Origin: Euleptes europaea
Lineage: Eukaryota > Chordata > Lepidosauria > Squamata > Sphaerodactylidae
NCBI RefSeq assembly: GCF_029931775.1
Contig: NC_079323.1
Coordinates: 31,452,882-31,516,881 of the forward strand
Reading direction: 5' to 3'
DNA length: 64,000 nucleotides
Below the pieces are notes generated by a model. It saw only the letters and a program-made list of their open reading frames with translations, was not told the DNA's origin and made no database searches. Positions 13,301-25,300 of this stretch are shown one piece after another. The stretch's first letter is position 1; every line of letters starts with the position of its first letter. A program made the position numbers and the translations under genes.

Positions 13301-16300
13301 TAACCCCCAGCTACTCACTCCTCTGCCCAACTCTGCACACTAAGACTTTTAGAAGTTCAGTCTGATAAAACACTAACTCTTTTAGCTTTTATTATGCCTA
13401 CAGATAAACTTTACTCAATGCAAACTTAACTGTCATAGTCAGCAAATATGATTAATGTTGATTTAACTGTTTTTATTGTTACTATTGCTGATTGCTCGTT
13501 ATAAGATGGGTTTTTGTTTACTGCTAGAGGATATTACAAGTAAAGGTAACATATATGTCTGTGCAGTTTTAAAATTTATTTATTGCTGTTTTATTAATAT
13601 TTGTGTTCTGGTTTTGTGATAGTTGTGCTTTATTGCCAGAAAGCCAGAACACTAATATTTATATTAATGATTTGTTAAAACTGGCTCAGTTTTATAACTG
13701 TAAATCACCTTGGGTGCTGATGCCACAGAAAAGCAGGATAAACATTCCTTGAATGAATGAATGAATGAGTCAATGAATGAATGAATGAATGAGGGAGATC
13801 CAGGTTCAAAATCCCCAGTCAATCATGAAGCTCATTAGATTACTTTGGGCCTATCATAATCTCTCAGCCTAATATACTGCACAGGATTTTTGTAAGGATA
13901 AAATGGAGGAGGGGAGACCATATATGATTCAAAATGTGATCGATTGCATTTGCTGGACTAGGCCAATAGAAATTTGCCCTGGGTGGTAAAAAGACCAACA
14001 ATATTTACCCTGAAGGTGCAATTTAAGCTTATTCTCATGGAAGTTGTCACTTGATTGGCAAGAACTTTCCTCCAGACCATGAACTTTCCAGTCCATTAGG
14101 CAGTTCAATCTGCCCTGGCATCCAAGATGTGATACTTGTGTGTGTGTGTCTTGAACCACAGCAGATGAATACTTTGAACTAATGAGAGCTATAAGCAGAT
14201 GAACCATCCCTTTAATGTCTATTAAATTTAATGTAGGAAAGATATAGGTATAAACCATTATTGTAACTGATGGAATAAAGACTGTTCTTGTAAATAAAAC
14301 ATATGGCAGAAATCTGTCGTGTTTGGAAGCTAGAAGATAATAGGCAAAGCCAAACTCCATTTCAATTAAAGTTCTCTGGTTACCAAACAAATTAATCCCT
14401 TTGTTCTGTTACTCAAGGAATGAAACAAAGTCAATGGTATGTTTTCTAAAGGTGGTCCACTTCAGGCTAAAAATGAAAAGAGCTGATGTGCACTTGATGT
14501 CATGTACACAGTTAATATTTTTTAAGTGTAGCGATACCTTGTTGAGGTCATTAGAGCTGATCCAAGGCCTTTCCTACTAACAAAACTATAAAGGTCAGGA
14601 GGCAATTCACTTTGGTTTCCCCACAATCATGTGCTTATGTGCCTTTTCCAGAGAGTTGATAATGAATGCTGTTGCCTAAGCAACCTAAGTAAATGTATGT
14701 TTCCTGGGATATGTTGGTCATGTAGAGCCTGCCAGGTGATATTAAGAATTATCAGAAAATGTAGTAGCAAATTAGCCTGAATTGCACAGCCTCATTACGA
14801 TGGTGAGCTTTTACAATGAATGGGATTAGGGGTTTATAGAAAGTTGTCATTCTTGTCCATAAAATCCAGGAGAGATTTGTAACCAAGTGAATGTCAAACA
14901 ATTGACATTGCAGTTCTATGTACAGTTAAAATCAGTGGGTTTAGGCTGGAATAACTGTGTAGGATTGCACTATACCAAGTCTTTGATAACTTCAGAATAA
15001 TCTGGGTGCATGACACTAAATCCAGATAGCATCCTGATCCTAATCTTATTTATTTGGGAGTAAATTCTACTGTTTGTTGCTAACACAAAAGATACACCAG
15101 GCTGGATTAAAACACAAGCTTTTCTTAACACTTCCAGTAGCATTTTGCTTCCTTCTCTTCCTTATGATTCACTTCCTTTTCTATTTCAAAGAAAATGTAG
15201 CAACTGTCAGACTAGACTACAAAGTCTTTAGCAAGGGAAAAAACTGTGAAACACACTTTTAATTAATTATATATTAATTAATTAATTCCATTTTCTGTGT
15301 AGCAATGTACAAGTAGATGATGCACTCTTAAACTACTGGAAAGCCACTGGCTGCTGTACATATCAACATGCTTTCAGCTACCATTCCAAGTACAGCTCAT
15401 GATCTCTTGTCTATAGTTAGGGCAACTGCCTTTGCTTCAGTTCCTTGGGCAGGACCTCACATCTGAAAGATCTGCATTAGGCATTTTTAGGATTACAGTA
15501 CCCACCAGATTGAGGAAGGAGATTGCCAAAATACGCAGAAATAATCAGCTGCAGACAAACTCAAAAGAGATATCAATAGAATGCCACTGCTGGCCAGTTA
15601 CAGGCTCACAGCTCAAACCAGTCTGATGGATCATCAATGGTCAACACCACGACCTGGATTTCTTTCTCATTCACCTCAGGTGGTAAGCCTTTCCCTGCTT
15701 ACATGTATCCCCCTACCCTAAAACAGTCTCTTGCCAACAACAATAATAACCTAACAGAGACACAAACCCTGGAACTACATCCTTCAACGAACCCTGATAC
15801 CAATCTGTCCCCCACAATATTGTAAGACTTAATAATGCCCATTTGTACATTCTTCAATGTTACATAACATCCTATGACAACAGTGCATTTTATTCTCCAC
15901 ATAGGACAAACAGTAATATCTCTGTATAAAGGAATAAATGGATACCATTTTGGCATCTGAAAGATCTGGGGAGGGGCTGTGGCTCAGTGGTAGAGCATCT
16001 GCTTGGCATGCAGAAGGTCCCAGGTTCAATCCCCGGCATCTCCAGTTAAAGGGACTAGGTGAGCAGGTGATGGGAAAGACCTCTGCCTGAGACCCTGGAG
16101 AGCCGCTGCCGGTCTGAGTAGACAATACTGACTTTGATGGACCAAGGGACTGATTCGGTATAAGGCAGCTTCATGTGTGTTCATGTGTGACATAAAAATG
16201 GGAATATTCAGAAATCACTGGGAGAACATTTCATTCTCTGTTGCTGATTTAAAAGCCACCATTTTCCAACAGAAGACTTTCAATGGGTAATTCCAATGTG

Positions 16301-19300
16301 AAACTGCTGAATTAGAATCATCATACAATTTGAATGCATCGTCTGAGGTTTGAACAATGATCTGGGGATTTCTCGGCCATTGCAGGTGTTAATTGATTTA
16401 GCAAAACTGTGTGTATGTAAAATGCCATCAAGTCGCAGCCAACTTATGGCTACCTTGCAGGATTTTCAAGACGAGAGACGTTCAGAGTTGATTTGCCATT
16501 GTCTGCCTCTGCATGGGCTGAGAGAGTTCTGTGGCTGGGCCAAGTTCACCCAGCAGGCTTCGTGTGGAGGAGGGGGAATCGAACCTGGTTCTTCAAATTA
16601 GAGTCCACTGCTCTTAATCACTACACCATGCTGGCTCCCATAACTAGGGTTGCCAACCTCCAGGTAGTAGCTGGAGATCACCTGCTATTACAACTGATCT
16701 CCAATGGATAGAGATCAGTTCGCCTGGAGAAAATGGCCGCTTTGGCAACTGGACTCTGGTAACTCTACCCATAACTAGGGAAACTAGCAAAACTAGGGAA
16801 ATTAAATTTTTCCAGTTACTGCTATTGTGAATAGTCTTGATTATATTAGAATTTTACATAATTTTACACAATTACATCACATCCCGTACTTTCTGCATTT
16901 TGTAGCCCTTCGATTTTGCAATCTTCAACTTTTTTTCTTCATTATTTTGTACATCTCTATATGCCAAGTAGGGGCATCTGACAAAGTGGCCTCTAGTCCA
17001 AGCAAGTTTATGCAAGAAAAAAAATCTGTTTTTAAGGTGCCCCGAGACTCCCGGGTATTTTTGCTGCAACAAATGAACACAACTTAGGGTTGCCAACCTC
17101 CAGGTACTGCTGTGTTCCGTATGGAAAAATACCGAAATAATGAACAAAATTTACAACTAAACCTTGTTTGCTTTTACTGGCTGTTGTATATACTTCATAC
17201 AAACTTAGTCATATGGCTTATTTCATACACATACATACAGATTTACATATCTGAATTCACAGGCATAATATGCCCCTACAATTTTTCCAAATCCGGTGTA
17301 ATTGCCAATTTTTCCATGAGCGTTACTTGCCCTTACAATCTATGCTGTGCCATATGCCATGCCATGCCATGCCATGCCAATTTTATTTCCCGGGATTGGG
17401 TAAAGTTTCAATAATTTTTATCACGGCATCAACTGAATTTGAGGCAACAGCCTTCCCCTGCCGGTCTCCTGCTATTACAACTGATCTCCAGCCGACAGAG
17501 ATCAGTTCACCTGGAGAAAATGGCTGCTTTGGCCATTGGACTCTATGGCATTGGAGTCCCTCCCCTCCCCAAACCCCACCCTCCTTAGGCTTCACCCCAA
17601 AAACCTCCCTCCGGTGGCAAGGAGGGACCTGGCAACCCTAACACAACTGCTCCTCTGGAACTGGAATGTAATGTTATCGAAGCGCCGTCTCCTAAAGGCA
17701 TGCACACCAGAGACATGCCATTTAGATGCAAACTCACTCTGGGCCTGGCGACATATTGTGGGGTTTTTAACTGACATTCTAACAAACATGTTCTAGACTC
17801 CTTTTTTTGTTGGTTGGTTTGTATCCAACTGAGCAAATTGGGGCTTTTTATGTGGCACAGCAACAAATCTCTGTCTAATAACAGACTTGTGCCTCTCGTT
17901 GTGGGAAAGCTGGTATGAAACAAAGCAATAATGAATAATGATGAGCAAATCAAACCCAGGGCTAAAGAACCATGAAGGGCAACTGAACAGATGCTGCTTG
18001 TTTCAATCGCTCTTTCGAATTTACTATATATGTATATTATGATTGTTGAAAATCAGTCACAGGCAGAGAGATCTCATGTTTCTGTAAGTAATTTCCACAG
18101 GCCTAAAGCCAGTGCTTCATGTGATGTGCCACTGAACCATGGTCCTGTTTTGTATGGGTATTCATATTTTAAATTGCCTTCAGTTAGGCCTTCTATTGCC
18201 TCAGGAACCTCCTTTTGGTCACAGTATAACTTAGTGAGTTATTATTAACACCATTGAAGGGAAATTAAATCCCTCTGAGCTTGGAAGCCAGCTCTGTGAT
18301 ATCATCTGCTTCTTACCTCACAGGGCAGGCTCTGAACTTAAGAGGCAAATTAACAGCACTGTGGGAGAGGGAAACTAATGCATTTAGAGTGGGGTTAATT
18401 ATTATTTTTTTGAAAAGTTTCTCTGCTTGCAAAAACTGGGAGGAGATGGAATCTATTATCTAGCGAACCACATTTTCAGGAAGCTAGTATAGGTTGAACA
18501 AACCCCCAGTAACTAGCTGAGACATGTGGTCATTTATGCATGAGTACTTGAACTCACATTCGCCCCGTCTGACTCGGTTGTTCCTCGGAGTTCTGCACAG
18601 GTTTTCCGTCCATTAGAAATGACCTCGCTGCCAGCCCTCGCAATGTCTGGGTCTTCCCATTCCTCGGTTAACCCGACTCTTCCCTCTCCCCTGAGCTCAG
18701 CCTGGCTTAAATCTCTGTGCAGAAGGCAAAGCTTGGGCCACAGGAAGATTAGCATCCCTCACAGCCAATCACAAAGCAGCATGTAAAGAGGCAGGGATTC
18801 AAACGTGTCCTGATTCCTGCTTCTTCAGGGCTCTTTCTAAGCAAAAGAAAGGCTTTTTAAAACCGAAGCTTGGATTCCCCCCCCCCTTTCTTTCAGAATG
18901 CTCTTTTTTTTGCTTTTTGTTCTTAAAATGCTTTTTTATGCAGCAGTTGGGTTTCGGGGTGGGGAATCTTCTCTCACAGTGGGCACTGCGAAGTAAGCCA
19001 ATTACAAAGCAGCATTTAAAGGGGCGGGACTTGATTTGAGCTTGGAGTGAGCTTGGGGCATAGATGCCCAACTGGGAAGTGTGGGTCCAGCCAGCAACAA
19101 ACCTCAGGGAAAACTCCCATGCATAAATGATAGGGTTGCCAACCTCCAGGTAATAGCTGGCGATCTCCTGCTACTTCAACCGATCTCCAGCCGATAGAGA
19201 TCATTTTCCCTGGAGAAAATGGCCGCTTTGGTAATTGAACTCTATGGCATTGAAGTCCCTCCCCTCCCCAAACCACGCCCTCTTCAGGCTCCGCCCCAAA

Positions 19301-22300
19301 AACCTCCCGCAGGTGACGAAGAGGGACCTGGCAACCCTAATAAATGACCATCCTCTGTTTTATGGATTCCCAGGTTCCATTGTGAGAGAGGGTCTAGTCA
19401 TGTACATGGGCACCTGTCCTTGAACATAAGAGCAGCTTTCCCCTCTTTCCCCTCACTCCCTTGTAGAGTCCTCAGCAGCTCAGGAAATAAACATAAAAGA
19501 CTGTGGTTACTGTTGTCACATCATATTATGGTCTGGATCCCATAATTTCTATCAGTGGTACAGGACTTCCTTGCCTCCCTTCTGCAATTACAGCCAAAAA
19601 TGATTCCTGAAATGCTGTTCCTGATGGACTGGGGGCAGGAGGAGTCAGAACTCTGCAGCATAAGGGGAAAAATTAGTGAAAACCATTCCTCCGTTCTGTC
19701 AGCAAAAAAAATGTTTCCATAGGACCCAGGGCTATGTGCTTCATAGCATGAATTAAGTGTAAACCTGTGTTCATTTAGTACCTCCTGGTACAATCCTAGA
19801 GGTAACACCCTTCAAAATCCAGTGGAATCAATGGGCATAGAAGGGTGTAACTCACTTTAGGAAGACACAGCAAATGGTCTGATTGCCTTTATTGTGAAGG
19901 GACTGACCGCACTTAGCTACTTTCTGTTCCTTGCTACGTTTCCACAAGTAATCCCAAAGGATTTGATTTTGTACTAGGACAAGCTTGCTTTATGTTCTGA
20001 ACAGAAGAATCACTTTGTAGTTTTTACAGAAATCAGACTGCGGTCTGTTTTCCCTCTACTTATTCAGATTACTGAAGCAGCACACAGTGAGAATGGAAAT
20101 ATGTTCTGGATGAACGCAGAGCTGCCCTTGAGACTGACCTGTAAGTCCCAGCTGGTGCAAAATGCCACGGCGAGGCTCCTCACGAGGACCTCGTAGTGAG
20201 AGCATATTACACCAGTGCTAAAACAGATGCACTGGCTCCAGCTGGAGTATTGGATCAGGTTTGAGGTGCTGGTTTTGTCCTTTAAAGCCGAACGATGGCC
20301 TAGGACCATCGTACCTACGGGACCGCCTATCCTGGTATGCCTCCCAGAGAGCCTTACGCTCTACGAACAACAACTTACTAGCGGTCCCCAGCCTGAAGCA
20401 TGTGCAGCTGTCCTCGATGAGGGCCAGGGCTTTCTCGGACCTGGCCTCGCCCTGGTGGAATAGTCTCCCGGGTAACATCAGGGTCCTGCGGGACCCTAAA
20501 AGAGTTCTGCAGGGCCTGCGAAATGGAGCTATTCCACCAGGCCTACAACTGAGGGCAGCCACAAACTTTTTTCAAGCTTTCCATCATCACTGGCCTCCCC
20601 ATCCCTTGACACCCCACTTGTCATCTGTGGGGGTGATCCTGCTATCCGCCCCACAGCAGTTATTAAGACTATTCTGACTACTACTATACCAATGCCATCT
20701 TGTTCTAAATTGCTGTGCTGTTGTGTTTTAATATGGATATTTTAATGTTTTTATGGTTCTGTTGGTTTTAAAGGTCGTAAACTGCCCTGAGCCCGGATTG
20801 ACTGGAAATGAGGGCGGGCTATATATGTGAATATAACTAAATAAAATAAATATACAAACTTAGAAGTTATGATTTTTCCTCTAAGATGGGTGCAAGTAGC
20901 TCTTCTTAGGATTGTACTATATGTTTAGAAGAAGAGTTTATTTTTATATGCCGACTTTCTCTGCCACTTAAGGCAGAATCAAACCGGCTTACAATCACCT
21001 TCCCTTCCCCTCCCCACAACAGACACCCTGTGAGGTAGGTGGAGCTGAGAGAATGTGACTAGCCCAAGGTCACCCAGCTGGCTTTGTGTGTAGGAGTGGG
21101 GAAACAAATCCAGTTCACCAGATTAGCCTCCGCCGCTCATGTGGAGGAGCGGGGAATCAAACCTGGTTCTCCAGATCAGAATCCACCGCTCCAAACCACC
21201 GCTGTTAACCACTACACCATGCTGGCTCTCAGGTTTACCCAGGTCTTTAGCCATTGTTGTGTATGTACATAGTTGGCAGACAGGCAGGGGAACGGAGGAG
21301 CTTGAGTCTTGGACGAAGGATCCTAAACCCTGCACACGTGATTGGCCCCCTGCCGGCAAGCGCCATTGGTCCTAAGCCGGCACGCGCCATTGGTACCCCG
21401 GGGTTGTTACCCCCCATCACGGATCAGGGGGGAGTGGCCGCAGGTGGCCAGGGTAGCATATAAGCAGGGCCATTTCCACTGTATGCTCAGTTCAGTTCTT
21501 CACTACAATAAAGCGTTGTTGTTGGAACTCCGTCTCGACCTCGTGTGTCCTCCCCACGCGGACTTAACAGCCATGATCCCCCAGAATCCATCCTTTTCTT
21601 TCAACAACTGTATGTGATGTGGCCCAAAGTCCAATAAATTAGGATATGTTGGTATAATAGAAATCTAGGCAAGATGGGTTCGCCCCCTTCTGATCATCCT
21701 ATAAACACAAATCTAACAGTTAAATCTTTTGTTATATCAGATGTAATTCAATTTCCATAGTATTTACTTTGTTGTGATATTGCAGAATAGGATTTTTAAA
21801 TTCCAAATTCACCTGTTCATCAGATTGCCTTTATCAGCATGAAGGATGGTCACTATAGTTTCCTTCTAGTTTTGTGATTAGGGTTACCATCCTCCAGGCA
21901 CTAGCTGGAGATCTCCTGCTATTATAACTGATTTCCAGCCAATAGAGATCAGTTCACCTGGAGAAAAAATGGCCACTTTGGCCATTGGACTCTATGGCAT
22001 TGAAGTCCCTCCCCTCCCCAAACCCCACCCTCCTCAGTCTCTGCCCCAAAAACCTCCCGCTGGTAGCAAAGAGGGACCTGGCAACCCTATTTGTGATGGT
22101 GGGCGAGCCAGCCAAGTGCTATGTGGCACAACAATTTCCTTGTCTGTGACACAAGAATAATACTATTTGTCTCTCAAAAGTTCCATGAGATGCTTGTTCG
22201 GTGCTGTTTATCATACAACTATTTCACTATGCTGTGGGGGAAGCTGCCACTACAGCACATTAGTATTATTCAGTTCACTTTGTGATTAATATGCAGGTGA

Positions 22301-25300
22301 CGGGAGGAGTTTGGAATTTCAGCCGTGTCTGCTGTGACATTTTTGTAACCATGGACGTGATGATGTGCACAGCCAGCATTTTAAATCTCTGCGCTATCAG
22401 CATTGACAGGTAAGAACCAAAGAGCTATGATAGTAAGGTATGATGGAAGGTGGGGATTTTCTGATGGACTCCAACATTGGGAAATAGGTTGGATTTGAAT
22501 AAGTTAGGCATGGATGTAGCAAAGACAGTTTATCGAGTGCTGTGTCATATCTTAGCCAAAACTAAAGAATAGCCAAGTCTTAGTTCAGGTTTCAGCTAAA
22601 ATGGATGCTAGACTACTTTTGACAAGAAGCAGGGCCTTTTCTGTTTTAGCCTTGGTCTTCTGGAATACTTATCTGCAGGATATCTATGGATCTCCCTTTG
22701 CGCATGATCAATTTACTCCTGATTTTCTTGGGGGTTGATCCACAAGCAGTGGAACTGGTTTGGGCATGGTTCTTCCACTCGCCTGCTCTCCCTGTGCATT
22801 TTCACAGTTGTGGAGTCAGTATATTTTCTTCCACATGTGCCTTAAATAATAAAGATTTTCAAAGGAAGTTACTGTCAGCACTCCCACCCCCTGTTATTTT
22901 TTGCATGCTTATATCAATATATCAATATCATGGCTGATTTTTTTTTTAAAAAGCACTAAAATATTGATATATTGATATACTGCTCTAACAATAGGCCAAG
23001 CAGGTTCTCTCATTTAAAAATCTCTAGCCTCTTCCTTGTGGAGATACGCCTTTCCCCTTATATCTCCATGGCGGAAGCTTGTCTGCAGGGCAGGGGAGGA
23101 GGAGAGGGAGTGGTTTGATGCAGATGACAGTCCAATCATCAAAAAGTGGGCTGGAGGTGCATGAGAATGCATGGGAGTGCATGGGAACTGGCAAACTTGA
23201 GGGAAAAGGCATCTCAGAATCAGCTTCCAGAAAAAGATCAGGGTGAAAGTGCTCTTAAAAGAAATGGGGGGGGGGGGAACCAAGGAAAAACAAACAAGCA
23301 AACAAACAAAAAAGAAATGAAAACTAAAGATACAAAGATCTATGTGGGAATCAGGAGATAAACTGAAGTGGTGTAGGGCCAGAACAGCTACCCCCAAATC
23401 AATATCTTATGCTGTAAATATTGTTTGGATGCTTTTATTTTATGCTGCCTTTTGAATGTAAACTGAAAAACAGTATTTAATTTTTAAAAACTCAATAAAT
23501 ATAATGTGACATTGTTCTGACATGTATCACGCATCAACTTCCCATCCTATATCTTTGTAGCAGAATAAATCCAGGGAATGGTTGAAGGGCATGTGATTGT
23601 TTTTATACTTTTGAAGCAAAGCAGATATCAGAAGCAAACTACACGTTACATGGGTATGCAAGTAATATTCATTTTTATTGTATCGAAGATTTCGGTTATA
23701 TAAATGTCCAAAAGATCTAAAATAAAAACATTTAAAATCACTAGAAAAATAAATCCAGACAATATAATTCTAAGAAAAAAAATTGAAACCAAGATACAAA
23801 AAACGTAGATTAAAACCCCGATCCTAAATAGAATAACACCCTTCCATGGACTTAAAAGTGTATAAATCTGTTTAGGATTACACTGTAAAGCTCTAATAAC
23901 TAACAAAATTTGCCACGTGGCATTTAAAAGAAACCAAAGTTAGCACCAGGTGAATATGTCAGAAAAGGCATTCCACAAAATTTGGAGCAATTGCTTTTTT
24001 TAATTAAAAGCCATCCTGGGAAGCTCTGGTTTTTTGAGAGAAGCAGCATCATAGAAGGAAGGGGGCATCTCTCCCCCACCCCCGTTTCTCCATTTCTATT
24101 TCCCTGCTTAAAAATCATCCCAGTTGTTTTCCCCTGTGCGCTCTAGATGTGTGATTTTGAGCAGGAAAATGGTTAGTTGGGGAAGGATTAAGCATCAACG
24201 AATCTATTCAAAATTACTGTCTTCCATGGCTGATTTTATTTTATTAAATGATGAATCCTTCTTAAGTGTATTTGCATTGAATCCATCATTTACTCCTCAG
24301 TCTGGCCAGTTCCTACCATTTGGCCGGAGGTCACTTCTCTTGATGGGAACAGCTTCAGCACACTATGGTTTTTAGCAGCCACAGCTTGGTTGTTGATCTG
24401 CTTCCACAGACACAGCATATACCCACAAGCACACAGGCCACCTTTGTTGTTGACTTGGCTTAAGCCTTTAATTCACTTCCCATTAGCTGTAAGTAACTAT
24501 CTGCTTCTCTGTTGTTCTTTCCTATTCCTTTTTCGCCCTTTCCCACTCTGCTTGTCTTGTTCATCTCTCACTATTCCTACCATCTAATCCTGCATTCTGC
24601 TTTCCACTCTCTATTATTTCCAACGTATTTGTTCCATTGTTGTTGTTGCACTCTCGCCCATTCTGGACACAACGTTCTCTTCCATTCTTTGTTCTCGCAC
24701 GCACGCGCATACGCGCACACGCTCCCTCCTTTCCTGTACACTTCCTGTAACAACACACTCTCCATCACCCTTCCTTTGGAGTTGGTTCACCTTGCAGATA
24801 TACTGCAGTGGTTATGCCTGTTCATTATCAGTACAGCACAGGGCCCAGCTCTTGCAGGAGGGTCTCCGTTATGATTGCATTGGTCTGGCTGCTGGCATTT
24901 GCGGTTTCCTGCCCTCTTCTCTTTGGCTTCAACACCACAGGTAATGTAACAGTATCTTGAAATACGAGCTTTATAACCAAGGCTGTTGTGATTTGAAGTC
25001 ATTTGCAGTCAGTGCTTTAATGATTCAGGTTCTTCTTTGCTCAGGCAATACTTAACTGTAGAAATCTTGATCGTGGTAGCTGAGAAATTGCAGACCCTGA
25101 ACTTTGTTTTAGGAGCTTAATTTCTATCAACAAACTTGTAGGCTTGTCCTTAGAAGCAGCCTTTATTGTCCACCGAGTAATTTTTGTGGTTTCTGAAGTT
25201 GTGCTCTCTCTCTGTCTCCCTTCAGAAGATCCCAGTATTTGCTCCATATCCAACCCCAACTTTGTTATCTACTCTTCTGTGGTGTCCTTCTATCTTCCCT

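Noticed and set aside
13929-14390. 153-residue minus-strand open frame in DRD3 intron 1
   Set aside because: Composition and sequence do not resemble a known protein; no start context or splice sites support it.
15968-16040. tRNA-like gene with A and B boxes
   Set aside because: Continues into a repeated SINE body and tail; the same head and body recur at 35305.
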